From contig CM082576.2 in assembly GCA_040954595.2 (NCBI GenBank), positions 19,468,001-19,532,000 on the forward strand: a DNA stretch of 64,000 bases, written 5' to 3'. This document shows positions 23,046-35,294 of the stretch, one piece after another (within the stretch, counting starts at the first letter, position 1; the number at the start of each line of letters is the position of its first letter). The translations under genes were made by a program, and so were the position numbers. The stretch is from Balanoglossus misakiensis (taxonomy: Eukaryota > Hemichordata). Below the pieces are notes generated by a model that saw only the letters and a program-made list of their open reading frames with translations, did no database searches and was not told the DNA's origin.

Positions 23046-23985
23046 GCTGACATTTATATACATGTTAGCCAAAAACCAAAATCAACCTCAAAATAGACAT
23101 TAAAATATATTGCACCACCATGAGAAGACAAATTCATTTTTTGACAAATTTTCTGGGGCGTCATTGATATAGCATGGCATATTGTCAAAGTACGTAGGCT
23201 CTGTGATAAGATTCCATACACACAAAATGGTAACCTTGGAAGTCCAGCTGACGTAGTTATGCAATGGCGTCTCGTGTATTCCGTCGCCAAAAAATCATCG
23301 TAAACTAATTGATAGTCGGGGTCACAATTCAAGACGACTTTCTCTAAATTCTTTATGAATGGATTAAATCGAAATCGAAATGTTGACGTATGACGTACGG
23401 AATGAGATCTGAACAGACATTCAATGTTATCATTCTCGCTCGATCACATATTGGGTAGGCCATCTAGCAATCGCTATATAGTATTGGCGATAACAGACTG
23501 TCTATAAACACACAAAACGGATTTTACTGTTGAGTGTGATCAACCGCCATGTTATTTTTCTCTGAACAATAGACAAATAGAAAGCCTGGTGACATTTTGA
23601 GATTGACTGCGTGAGGACCACAATATGCGTGAATCATTTACGGTTTGTCTTGATGAATGGGTCACGTCATAGTCATAACGCGGATTCGGCTGCACGCCAA
23701 CTATCCGCCATATTGTCTCCACTAACTTACTCGTAAGTAGTTTCAAACTTCATTTGAAAAGAGTATTCGTCTGACGGTCCTGTAGATTAACAATTTACGC
23801 TCTATGAAGCAACTAAACAACGTTAGCTTCCTTGTGGATTCACGTAGGGAAGTTATTCGTAACGACGGGTACAGCGTCTGAGCATGGACAGAACCACGGC
23901 AATATCGCCAGGAATGTCTCATTTCACAGCGCCCTCAAACAGTCGATCTCCTCAAACTATCGTTTCCACTGGTCATATATGCAGC
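23046..23985. other. Unique-looking sequence, no gene recognised
   Basis: This stretch has fewer repeat words and several CpGs (23340-23900). Minus-strand frames at 23054-23332 and 23552-23746 and a plus-strand frame at 23884-24102 have no domain I recognise and no convincing splice pattern. Confidence 0.4.
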
Positions 23986-24228
23986 ATTAACGAAAGCTCT
24001 CATAGACAACCATGTAATAGAAAAATTAAAACTTTAATAACTTCATTAATATCAAAGCCACACCCACCAAAACCTTTCCAGTTCTTGCCATATGATATCT
24101 GAACCTGTGTACTAAATTTGGTTGAAATCGGTTCAGCGGTTCTTGAGATATCGGGTATACAGACAGACACACACATACACAGACATCGCTAAACTATAAG
24201 CTCACGTGATTTTTAGGTGAGCTAAAAA
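23986..24228 (+). repeat. Dispersed repeat 3' end with terminal hairpin
   Basis: Runs into AATCGGTTCAGCGGTTCTTG, then a CAGACAGACACACACATACA tract, and ends with AGCTCAC (24199) and GTGAGCT (24217), a 7-bp hairpin with an 11-nt loop. The layout parallels the R1 ends but with a different sequence. Confidence 0.6.
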
Positions 24229-25570
24229 TTGGGTTACCCCTAGGAATATTCCTACCATATTTCAAAGCCATCAAAAAAGCAGTTTCAAAGAAAAACACAT
24301 TTGTTCAAAAGTGGCAAAAACACAAATATGCAAACATCTCTATAATTGTACACCATCTTACTTCAATCACTACAAGGAACATTCCTGCCAAAATTCAAAG
24401 CAATCTGACAAGGGTTTGAACGGTTTAACAGAAAACAGTTTTTGACAAAGATTGCAAAAAATATCCCCAATAACACAAGCACGCAGTTTTAACCATTTTT
24501 ATGACATCTTCCTTGGGTTACCCCTGGGAATCTGCCTACCAAATTGCAAAGCATTCTGACCATAATTGGCAAAATTGCTCAAAATTATAAATATGCCTAT
24601 TTTACAACAATCTGAACAAAAAATATGGTAACTCGGACCACCCATAGGAAGCTTCATACTAAATTTCGAAGGAGTCGGACTATCGCTTTCAGAAGTGAAG
24701 ATTTTTTTTTACCAATAATGTGGAAAAAGACAAAAAAAATTAATAAACATTAGAAAATTCATAATATTAGCTCACAACATACAGGACTGTATTGGGTTCA
24801 TTGACATACCAATCTGACCAGTGGTTGTCAAGTTTCTGACTTTTGACCAATTTCACATTTACACAGGTAATATTTTGGCAATGACAATTTCATTTGAACA
24901 AAATCCCATCTACAGCCCCGCCTGCATCTACACACTAAATATGGAAGTGATATGCCCAGCGGTTTTCATCCATTCACTCATACATACAAATGCAACTGAT
25001 TCCATAAGGTCCCAATCGTATATATGTACATAAACCAAATGGGACCTAAAAATTGCTCCAAAATTATAAATACGCAATTTTTGGCAACAATTTAAACAAA
25101 ACTATGGTTGGTAACTCAGATCACCTATGAAGCTTCATAATAAATTTCAAACAAGTCAGCTGATCAATTCCAGAAAAGTAGGTTTTTACCGACAATGTGG
25201 AAAGAGACAAAAAAAATGCTTAAAAATAGAAAATTCACATTATTAGCTCACAACATGTAGAATTGTGAGAGGATACCATAAGGTACATGCATACCAATTA
25301 TCAATTTTGAAAGCAATTTGCCCAGTAGTTGTTGAGTTCCCAAGTTTTGACGAATTTGACACTTTCCCAGCTAATTTGCATATTTTGGCAATGACAACTT
25401 CACTTAGACAAACTCCCATCTACTGCCCTGTCTGCACATTAAATATCAAGGTGAAATGCCAGTAGTTTCCAAATGTTTGATGTTGATGGACATACAAACA
25501 TCCATACATACAGGTGCAACTGATCCCGTAAGGTACCATGGTATAAATACATATACCAAATGGGACCTAA
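24229..25570 (+). repeat. Dispersed AT-rich repeat R1, copies 7 and 8 in tandem
   Basis: Two same-orientation copies. The first ends with AAGGTCCC at about 24999 and AAATGGGACCT at 25039. The second ends with AAGGTACCATGG at 25529 and AAATGGGACCTAA at 25557. The second is a close relative of 17896-18385. Confidence 0.75.
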
Positions 25571-27043
25571 TAATTCTGATAAAATGCGTACATACGTACA
25601 TACATACAAGTCAGCAATAAGGAGACGGGATAGTGGGCTGGCACTGAGTGTCTATTTCTATTGCAAATTATAAACATGCAGCAAGTGTAAAAACCACATG
25701 TACCTTCAACGTCCTTGGACAACACATTTTTGTAACTTTCCCAGATCAATGGCTAATATTACTTGCCAAAGGCGACTAGAATTTTGGGGGCCTGATGCAA
25801 GTCTGATACATGTACTTCATGATTTAGAGATATGATGAAAATCCTGTCAACCGAATTACAGGGAAATCAGATTTTCCATGTAAAATCATATCACCCAAAA
25901 GTGTCAAAAATAATTTTGAAACAAAAAGTCTACTCAAAATCATACCAAAATTTAAATGTTAATGCAGTACGTTAGGCAAGCAATTTGAGAATGAAGAAAC
26001 TTACAAAATAATTTATAAATTGTAAATAATTTACAAATGCCGCACACAAACTTACAATTACTACCATATTACTGAACATGTTAAAAGGACATTGTACCAG
26101 CAGAGACATTGTGATCGAGCAATCCCCAAGATATACATGACATGGTCTAATTACAAATATTGAATATGTAAAATATGTACACAACACTTCCAGTCTTACA
26201 GTACAGTCAGCTGCTTGTGAACAATAGTCATGTAGCTATTTCATCAAATTTACAGCCCAAGTCTTGCCTATACAATTCTCCCTACTTTAAACACGTTTTA
26301 AGCTACCCTAAATGAGTGATGAAAATCTCATACGGTCGATAATTTCAAGATGGCCGATTTTTGCCATGTTAAAGAAATGGGAGTTCATAAGCTAAAATGA
26401 TGATGGGTCATTCTTGAACTTTTTAACAGAAAAAATAGCAAAAGTGAAAAAAAGTTTAATATGCTAACTACCGAGACAGAAATGTTTGACCGAAGGAAGT
26501 CATGAAATACAGTAAACATATCATTTCTTCTATCTCTTACTACAGTTGGTTATGGACTTTCCGCCCAGAATGCAATGAGATTTGACACCTAGCGCAAAGT
26601 GAAAAACCTATTTAAGGCAGCCAGAATTTTCTGCATAGTATGACGGAAACATTTGTAAAGTCATGGCTAGCATGGGTTGGCAGGTTTATGGGACCCGCTC
26701 AGGTTCCCTCGAATAACACATAATGCATGATTGGTGACTGATTATTGTTTATTTGTTGATTTTGTCACATTTTCAGAAAAATCCCTATCAATCAGTCATA
26801 TTTGTTTGGCCTTGCTATACAGCGCAATATGAATCTTGTTGACTGAAATTGTTGAGGATAGTGGTACATAAAGGTTACCAATTGGAAAATATTAAAATGA
26901 TTATTAGTGGTGTCCAACTCTTCATGATAACCAGTTGTGGCTTGCCACCACCATAATTTTAAAAGGGTGACTTCACTATTTGATGGGAAAAGGTAGCATT
27001 TACAAACAAGCTATGGAGCATGTATACAGCAAGGTGTGCTTAC

Positions 27044-27116
27044 CGGAAAGCGGTCTTGGATCAGGCCTAGGTATTCTCTTCCTCCTCCGGCATACGTTGA
27101 AATGCTGTGTTTAAGA
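27044..27116 (-). other. Exon-like module e1 of block B (73 nt)
   Basis: Identical over 73 nt to 20308-20380, with the same acceptor-like and donor flanks (TTTGATTCACAG before, GTAAGC after, on the minus strand). See the block A copy for frame and interpretation. Confidence 0.35.
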
Positions 27117-27454
27117 CTGTGAATCAAATATATGCAAATATTAATTAGTAACCAATCAACCTTGCTTTAGAATTATGTGGGCCATACAAATTAGTGAAAA
27201 TATGCAAAACATGGTATAATATAGGGTCAGAAAAAATTTCCAGCCTGTTTGTGTCATGATTTACATTTTTCTTTCTGGCCTAAAGTATTGTTTTATTTCA
27301 CTCTAAACAACATTACTTTCCTTCATGCGTCTAATATAATAACAGATCTCTTAGCCAGTTTGATTAAGCATAGTGTTGGACTAGCACACGTTCAGCCAAA
27401 GTTAAAGTATCTCCCTGTGTATTGATATGGGAGTAATTTTAGCTATATGGTTAA

Positions 27455-27801
27455 AGGGACAAAGTCTCTCTGTCGCTGTCCTTTTTCCATTAATTATGTT
27501 TGATACAAGACACTGTTTATGTCAATGTACATTTGGATATATAGTGAATAAATGATCAACCACACAAAACTTCCATCCCGCTTGTATGATATGAGAGTAA
27601 AAACTCGCCCAAAATGAATAAATGGTAAAGAACGATTATTCATTTTGGCGAGTATTTTTACTCTCGTGTCTACAAGTGGGACGGAAGTTGTGTGTGGCTG
27701 AACGTTCATTCACTATATATCTACATGTAGAATAACAAACGGTGTCTTGTATCAAATATAATTAATGGAAAAAAGGGCAGCGAGAGAGAGACTTTGTCCC
27801 T
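27455..27801. mobile_element. 347-bp palindromic MITE with TTAA duplication (AGGGAC family)
   Basis: Both ends read AGGGACAAAGTCTCTCT inward, and TTAA flanks each side (27451-27454 and 27802-27805). Almost the whole element is one inverted repeat with arms of about 165 bp, passing through CCATTAATTAT and TTTGATACAAGACAC. Block A keeps the empty site at 21333-21336, so boundaries and target duplication are certain. Further copies lie at 48549-48868 and 49469-49759, and an end fragment near 30626-30658. No protein is encoded. TTAA targeting suggests a piggyBac-type mobiliser. Confidence 0.92.
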
Positions 27802-28043
27802 TTAAGGAAATGCATCCACATTTATTTTATGCTCCACGTGAAGATTTGAACTTGTGAGTTGTCCATCTAATTCATGACATCACGATCATATCACAAGCAA
27901 TCGAGGCCAGAATTCGAAGGGGAAAAAACAGGTACATTGTATTGAAAGCTGGAATATGTAAATTAGTTCGTAGACATACATTTCTTCCTATTGTTTCGGT
28001 TGCAACACCCGATAAAAGCAAATATAAAGCAAGTCATGCTTAC

Positions 28044-28118
28044 CATTGAGCGGTCTTAAACTCGCCCCGGACAAGGAAGAGAATCCCGAGTTGAAACGCA
28101 GACAGTTTCAGGCAGCAT
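28044..28118 (-). other. Exon-like module e2 of block B (75 nt)
   Basis: Differs from 21558-21632 at four positions. On the minus strand it is preceded by TTTGATTCACAG and followed by GTAAGCATGACTTGC. It would be the first of the four modules reached by a transcript coming from the donor near 28985. Confidence 0.35.
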
Positions 28119-28320
28119 CTGTGAATCAAATAGACATAGAAGTTAGTAACCAGTCATAGAAGCTCTGCGTGGCAGGGCTGCGTGTTAACGGCTATACCAT
28201 AGCTCCCACTGGTAGCTTATAACAGTCTCAATGGTGCCAAAAATCTCCCCAACAACAAAACCAACCCTGGTCAGTTTATTCGCTATCGCTTTGCCTTAAA
28301 AGTTATACTGTAGTGTGTTA

Positions 28321-28740
28321 CCACAGGGGGCTCCTCCCTCCGCATTTTTTATTGTTTGTTTGTTGTTGTTGATTGGCATAATAAACAAATACATATTTCT
28401 TTATTAATAAATATGGTTTGTTGACATGTAAGTGTTAGGGTATATTCAACAGTTAGGGTTACTGTTGGAATTTTTTTCGATCCACGGCCCCGGGCATCAC
28501 TAAGCCACAGGGGGTGGGGGGGGGGGGGTTTGGGGGGGGGTGATGCCGGCCATGGATCGAAAAAATGCCAACACTAATTCTAACCGTTGAATATACCATA
28601 ACCTGTCAAATATACCCTAATAACCTAACCCTTACATGTCAACAAACCATATTTATTAATAAAGAAATATGTATTTGTTTATTATGCCAATCAACAACAA
28701 CAAACAAACAATAAAATCGCCTAGGGAGAGCCCCCTGTGG
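28321..28740. mobile_element. 420-bp foldback element with TGTTA target duplication
   Basis: Arms of about 190-220 bp are inverted complements, from CCACAGGGGGCTC and GAGCCCCCTGTGG at the ends inward through ATTGTTTGTTTGTTGTTG, AATATGGTTTGTTGACATG and TTTTTTCGATCCA. TGTTA occurs directly outside both ends (28316-28320 and 28741-28745). The centre is a G-run tract (28510-28540). The right arm has about 30 extra bases. No protein is encoded. Confidence 0.85.
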
Positions 28741-28985
28741 TGTTACGGTACCACCTGCTCCACAATAACAAAGCTGACTCGAGCCAACGAACGACGTACA
28801 ATTTACTCGCACGGTGTAATATAACGCACAAATTCCATGCGACTGTGAGTTTACTGTTTGGTGCTGTAACGCTTCCCAAAGTCAGAATTTCGATGTTGGG
28901 GGGACCCTCTCGCCCTACCACGACCAGTTTTTGCGAGAAGGAGTGTACATGTACTTGTAAAATAACATTAAATGCCATGCTTACC

Positions 28986-29029
28986 AGAGAAACGACATCA
29001 TCAAGCATGGAGGCGACCGGGACCTCCAT
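28986..29029 (-). other. Possible first coding exon of an unidentified minus-strand gene
   Basis: On the minus strand an ATG at 29029 opens a frame reading MEVPVASMLDDVVSL, followed directly by the donor GTAAGCATG (28985 downwards). The same donor context occurs after the 75-nt modules, so a transcript could run 28986, 28118-28044, 27116-27044 and onward into block A. However, splicing in this phase to 28118-28044 meets a stop within that module. The surrounding 28750-29250 is CpG-containing and less AT-rich, as a promoter-proximal region might be. This is inference only. Confidence 0.2.
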
Positions 29030-29038
29030 GCTTGATGA
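28998..29038. other. Perfect 16-bp hairpin
   Basis: TCATCAAGCATGGAGG and CCTCCATGCTTGATGA are perfect inverted complements separated by the 9-nt loop CGACCGGGA. It overlaps the putative minus-strand start exon. Confidence 0.85.
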
Positions 29039-29059
29039 ACGTCAAAGCTGCAATGATTT

Positions 29060-29545
29060 TTCAAATGCAATGGTCAGCGGTACGAGAACGAGGCACCAGC
29101 TGTGCGTCAATTATGCAACTTACTTACTACTCAATCAGAATCCTGCTTCAACATGACGTAACACTAATTAGTCAAAGAATGCAATGCAACGTATGTGTGC
29201 GGGTGGAGAATGCGCCTCACGTCAATGCAGACACACCAGACACACACACTGAAATGCAAATTGAGGAATTATGTCACGGTGTTCTTTGGAAGTGCGAATG
29301 AATAAAATATTTCGTTTTCTTCAGTGTTTTTGTACTACAAAAAAAATTGCTAAAAAACGACTAGCAAGCGCTTATGCAATGAAATACAAATAAATATAAT
29401 TATCGCCAATTGGAAATGGAACGTCAATCCGCATTTGTCAAAAAATAACAGAAAAGACAAAGGAGCTGAGACGTCCTAAAATAAAAGGAATGACCTCTCT
29501 GTTCTGACCTGTATGAGGAAGCCCTATTGTAATACGCAATATGTA
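29060..29545. other. No gene recognised
   Basis: Contains CACACACCAGACACACACA at 29230-29250 and scattered CpGs. The plus-strand frames across 28737-29301 show no domain. Confidence 0.45.
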
Positions 29546-29549
29546 GGAT

Positions 29550-29860
29550 CATGCTACCATCCGCCATTCTGATTGGACGAGAGATCAATCCATCGATACG
29601 AAAGTACTCAATAGAGCACTGCTAAAACTGGCCCCTGAACTAATAGCATGCAACAGGGAAAACGTGACTAAATAAAAAAAAATATAGCTGATAAATTTAC
29701 GGACGGCCGGTTTATTTTTTAACTGCTCTATTGGAACTGTTGTCACTGTCATGCACGATGCATGTCTTGTCATTGCGCACTCGTGTTAACATTCATCAGA
29801 GCGCCTTTCGATCAATTCGTAACGTTTACATTAGACTCGAGTTCATTTTCGTTATGAAAA
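29550..29860 (+). repeat. Dispersed repeat shared with 33120-33430
   Basis: Both stretches contain GTACTCAATAGAGCACTGCT (29605; as ATACTCAATAGAGCACTGCT near 33160) followed by AAAACTGGCCCCTGAACTA and later ATTCGTAAC. The second copy is the core of the giant foldback element, so this segment is an independently dispersed sequence. Confidence 0.7.
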
Positions 29861-31320
29861 TGACATTGATATACACAAAGTCGATTACTGATATAAAATA
29901 ATAGCAATAACCCTAACCATAGATTAGGCTATAGCATTCCGGTATTTTTTTCAATATCACTCAGGAAGGATTCTATAACAGTCTGTTTTGTATCGGGATG
30001 TATAATTTAATATCCATACTACAAAACAAATATCAGCGGTAACTCAGAAAATATTGTTGAAAATTTGTTCTCTGTAGGCCTAACCATGGTAAGATAATGC
30101 AATGCCGGTAAGTATTTTGGAAGTCAAGGTTGCATTGTATTGTCTGGTGTTCAAATAATCACAAACATCCCGGAAGACTAAATTCTTTCTGTCAAAACCA
30201 CTTCTGCAACGACAAGAACTTTCAGGGCAGGCAAAACCATGGCATGAAGACGATATGAAGTCGATGAGTTAATGTTATGTTGAACCCGGCCACTTTACGT
30301 ATCTTAACTATTCACACATTGACCATTCTATAATTCTCTCCCTTTTAATGTCTTCTTTGTGGTTTGTTTGTAAAAATGTTGCCTGTGTTGAAACTTGACT
30401 ACTTGTCACTTTTGCCTACCAAGAATAATATGACCAAAAGGGGTGGCATGAAATTCTAGACTGTAACAAAACTCGATTTCATGACCCAAAGTTTGATTTT
30501 ATGTGTTTTTGGTTTGGACGTGGCAAAGACATGTAAATTCCGACCACCTATACACCATCCATACATGTATGAATCGACATCATTTATTGCACGAGAGACT
30601 TCAAGCAAGCATTCCATCATCGCAAAAGGACAAAGAGAGAGCGACTTTGTCTCTTTAAATTAATTTAGCAAGTTCAAAGTGAATGCCCACATGAAAACCT
30701 TTACTCAGCAATTTTTTTTGTAATTAATAAAACTAGGTTTGGTATGTTTTTGCGCTTGTTTTATTTTCCTTTTGTCTATAAATAGTCGTATATTTTAAAA
30801 CAGCTAAAATGAGTCAAATGGGGCATTTTTCCATCCCACCTCATCCTAGCTAAGAGCTTCAGTGCCGGTCACCTCCACAAAATTAATTTACCACGAACAA
30901 ATTGAAATACAGCCAATCGGAAAAAGTGCGCCACCACATGGTCATTTGAAGACTTTTATGCTCTCTTCTGGCCGTAAACGCATGTGATCTGGAATAAATC
31001 GAACATCGATCGTGTTTTATTTATTTTCACCACCAGCGAAAATCTACGACGGCCCAACCGCAGATTATTGCTGCTCCATACAACAACCGGCTTAAACTGT
31101 TCTGTGCATGTGTTTTGTGTTCTGGTGGCGTTTGCGGGTCTGAGACGTCATTTGTAGAAGGCCCTATTCGTTTTCTACCAATAACTTTTACCAACCATGC
31201 TAGAACTATTTCGTTTTCTTTGACGACGCTTGACACTTTTCTTGCTTTGTTGTTAGTACATGCAGTTTGTTTGTTCGTTACGTCTGTTACTGGGGTTCTT
31301 CACTTGTAGTCTGGTTACAC
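29861..31320. other. No gene recognised; contains a MITE end fragment
   Basis: No confident gene. GACAAAGAGAGAGCGACTTTG followed by TCTCTTTAA near 30630-30658 resembles an end of the AGGGAC MITE. Minus-strand and plus-strand frames at 31027-31309 overlap each other and have no recognisable domain. Confidence 0.45.
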
Positions 31321-31327
31321 TATGAGA

Positions 31328-34300
31328 TAGGTGCCGTTAATCAGAATTTTTGGTAAGGAAGGTTTGAGAAGTCCATTCTATGTAAAAAATGGTGCTCATT
31401 CCAAAAAAGTCAGTCTTATTAACCCCACTCAAGACAAAATTGCCATTTTGGCCATTTTTAACCCCAAAATGGTCTTTTTTAGAAAACACTAAAAACACAT
31501 TGTTTTCGTCACATTCTGAGATCTGATAACATATGATATGCTTATTCTATGTAAAATTTGGTGAATATTACGAAAAAAGTAGTTCGATTGACCCAAAACA
31601 ACAGAAAATTGCCTTTTTGACCAATTTTTGCCCCAAAAACGTCATTTTTAGAAAAAAAATAAAACACACGGTTTTCTTCATAATGATTGATCTGGTGATA
31701 TATGGAAAGTCAATTCTATGTTAAAAGTGGTGACTTTAAAAAATAAAGCAGTCTTTTTGACCTCAATCAATACAAAAATGCCATTTTTGGCCACTTTTTG
31801 TGGTCAAAAAAGGTCATTTTTACAAAAAAACTAAAAATAAATTGTGTTTATCATATTCAGAGATCATTGGATATATGAAATGTCCATTCTATGTAAAAAA
31901 TGGTGCTGATTCCAGAAATAGCAGTCTTATTGACCCTACTCAAGAAAAAATGCCATTTTTGCCACTTTTTGCCCCAAAACGTCATTTTCAGAAAACACAC
32001 AAAATTTATATATTTTCTTCACTTTCGGAGATCTGATAATGTATTATATGCCCACCCTATGTAAAATCTGGTGATTATTCGAAAAAAGCAGATTTATTGA
32101 CCCAACCTAATGCAAAAATGCCCTTTTGGAAAGTTTTTGCCCCAAAAGGCCATTTTTAGAAAAAAATTTAAAAACAAACTTTTCTTCATAAAGCTCAGAG
32201 ATCATGTGATATATGAAATGTTCATCCTATGTAAAAAATGGTGCTGATTCCAGAAATAGCAGTCTTATTGATCCTACTCAAGAAAAAATGCCATTTTGCC
32301 ACTTTTTGCCCCCAAAACGTCATTTTCAGAAAACACTCAAAATTTATATATTTTCTTCACTTTCGGAGATCTGATAATGAATTATATGCCCACTGTATGT
32401 GAAAAATTTCCAAAAAAGCAGTTTTATTGATGCCACTCAAGATAAAAGTGCCTTTTTGGCAAGTTTTTGCTCAAAAAGTGTCATTTCTAGAAAATACGAA
32501 AATTATGCCATTTTCTTCCCATTGGTGATCAAATGATAAATAAAAGTACTAAAAAACCCACTCTTACTGACCCCATTGAGGGAAAAAAATATCATTTTGG
32601 CCTCTTTGCTCAAAAAGGTAACTGTTAGAAAAAATAAATACAAACTTATTCCTTTATATTCAGAGCCCTTGTGATGTATGTAAATTCGTTTTTTTTTGTG
32701 TGTGTGTGCAAAAAATATGCTGATACCAGCACAACGGTCTTATTGAGACACCCCGCTCAGTACAAAATTGCCATTTAGCCATCTTTTGGTCAACAATAGG
32801 CATTTTCAGAAAACAAATATAATTGATGTTTTTGCCTTTTGTGTTCTGATGTTGTATATGCATATTTAAAACGCCATAACCATATAATGTCAATTAAATT
32901 GATGATATTGAAAGACAGGGTTGCCACAATTTGGCAAATTTAGCCCAAAACTGAACTTAACAATAAGATGATCATGTATACGCACTGTCTACTATAAGTC
33001 GATTATGCGTGGTGTGGAATATTTAGGTTCAGATATGCCAGCTCGGGAGAGAGTGTTGAAATTTATTCTCTTCAATCTGAATACAAAATCAGAAATTATA
33101 TTATAATTTATATCATGATACCTCCGTCATACTGATTGGACAGGAGTGCAACGATGCTAGAATACTCAATAGAGCACTGCTAAAACTGGCCCCTGAACTA
33201 GCACGCAGCAGGAAAAATGTGGGTTTAAACTAAATAAACATAAAACCCTTGACGTTTTAATTTGGAACTGCTGTATGGGAATATTTGGGCAATGTGCAAT
33301 GCCTTTCTTTTGTCATCTGTATCATGTTTAGAGCTTGGTCCCGGGCGGCGTGTTTACATTCATTGACGCGAGTTTTGTTCCATTCGTAACTTCTTTTCCT
33401 CTCGACGCTGTTTCATCATCATTATGAGTTCAACTTGGGCTAATTTTGCAAAAACTCCAAATACAAACATTTTTTCGGTACAAAATGGCTAAAATGATAA
33501 TTTTTTCTTGAGTAGATCTATTTTTGGCTACAAATAGCAAAAAAGGCAATTTTGACAACCAGAGTGCCGTTTTTGGAATAGTCACCAAATTTTACACAGA
33601 ATGGACTTTTCATACATGATCAGATCTCTGAATATGAAGAAAACAATTTGTCTTTAGTTTGTTTGTTTTTAATGAACATTTTTGACCAAAAAAGTGGCCG
33701 AAATTACAAATTTCAATTGAATAGGGTAAGTAAGACTTCCGTTTTTGGAACAGTAACCACGTTTCAATATAGAATGGGCTTTTATTTATAATAAGATCAC
33801 CGAAAGTGAAGAAAAGAGAATGCTTATTAATATATTCTTAAAAATAACAATTTTGTGCAAAACTTAGCCAAAAAGGTGATTTCATCATGGTTGAGGTAAT
33901 TAAGACTGCATTTCTGGAATCAACACCTATTTTACAATAAATGTACTTTTCACACATCATAGAATCTCCAAATAAGAATCAAACAGTTTGTTTATAATGA
34001 TTTTCGAAAAGTGGCTTTTTGGGCAAAAACTTGTCAAAAAAGCACTGTTTTCTTGAGTGGCGCTAGTAATTTTTTTTGAATTTTTTCACATAGAGTGGGT
34101 ACATAATACATCATCATCTCCGAAAGTGAAGAAAATATAAAAGTTTTGGGTGTTTTCTAGAAATGACACTTTTTGGGCAAAAACTTGCCAAAGGGCACTT
34201 TTATCTTGGGTGGCATCAATAAAACTGCTTTTTTGGAAATTTTTCACATAAAGTGGGCATATAATACATTATCAGATCTCCGAAAGTGAAGAAAATATAT

Positions 34301-35282
34301 AAATTTTGAGTGTTTTCTGAAAATGACGTTTTTGGGGCAAAAAGTGGCAAAAATGGCATTTTTTCTTGAGTAGGATCAATAAGACTGCTATTTCTGGAAT
34401 TAGCACCATTTTTTACATAGTTTGAACACTTCATATATCACATGATCTCTGAGCTTTATGAAGAAAAGTTTGTTTTTAATTTTTTTTTCTAAAAACGGCC
34501 TTTTTGGGTAATAACTTTCCAAAAGGGCATTTTTGCATTAGGTTGGGTCAATAAATCTGCTTTTTTGGAATAATCACCAAGTTTTACATAGGATGGGCAT
34601 ATAAGTGAAGAAAATATATAAATTTTGAGTGTTTTCTAAAAATGACGTTTTGGGGCAAAAAGTGGCAAAAATGGCATTTTTTTTCTTGAGTAGGGTCAAT
34701 AAGACTGCTATTTCTGAAATCAGCACCGTTTTTTACATAGAATGGACACTTCATATATCCAATGATCTCTGAATATGAAAAACACAATTTATTTTTAGTT
34801 TTTTTGTAAAAATGACCTTTTTTGACCTCAAAAAGTGGCCAAAAATGGCATTTTTGTATTGATTGAGGTCAAAAAGACTGCTTTTTTTTAAAAGTCACCA
34901 CTTTTAACATAGAATTGACTTTCCATATATCACCAGATCAACTATTATGAAGAAAACCGTGTTTTTTAATTTTTTTCTAAAAATGACGTTTTTTTGGCAA
35001 AAAATGGTCAAAAAGGCAATTTTCTGTTGTTTTGGGTCAATCGAACTATTTTTTTCGTAATATTCACCAAATTTTACATAGAATAGGCATATCATATGTC
35101 ATCAGATCTTAGAATGTGACGAAAACAGTGTGTTTTTAGTGTTTTCTAAAAAAACACCATTTTTGGGTTAAAAATGGCCAAAATGGCAATTTTGTCTTGA
35201 GTGGGGTCAATAAGACCATTTTTTACATAGAATGGACCTCTCAAACCTTCCTTACCAAAAATTCTGATTAACGGCATCTAGC
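31328..35282. mobile_element. Giant foldback element (~3.95 kb) with tandemly repeated arms
   Basis: The left end GCCGTTAATCAGAATTTTTG (31332) is matched inverted at the right end (CAAAAATTCTGATTAACGGC, ending about 35273), and similarity continues inward for more than 1 kb per arm. Each arm is itself a tandem array of a diverged unit of about 175 bp with words such as GATCTGATAA, ATTCTATGTAAAA, GCAGTCTTATTGACCC, TTTTTGCCCCAAAA and CATTTTTAGAAAA. Arms span about 31330-32880 and 33440-35280. The core (32890-33430) contains sequence also found at 29550-29860. There is no transposase. This matches a Foldback-type architecture. I could not fix a target duplication. Confidence 0.8.
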
Positions 35283-35294
35283 TCCTGGACTAGG

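Larger units (their letters stand above)
25690..28150. repeat. Duplicated block B
   Basis: Counterpart of 18420-21660 in the same orientation. It shares GACTAGAATTTTGGGGGCCT, the 75-nt and 73-nt modules and their flanks, and the TAGTGTTGGACTAGCACAC stretch. Offsets to block A vary from about 6.5 to 7.3 kb because of indels. It carries the MITE at 27455-27801. Confidence 0.8.

Noticed and set aside
28721-29301. Overlapping plus- and minus-strand genes of 102-139 codons
   Set aside because: The frames oppose each other over the same DNA and have no domains. Only the short donor-linked start exon was kept, at low confidence.
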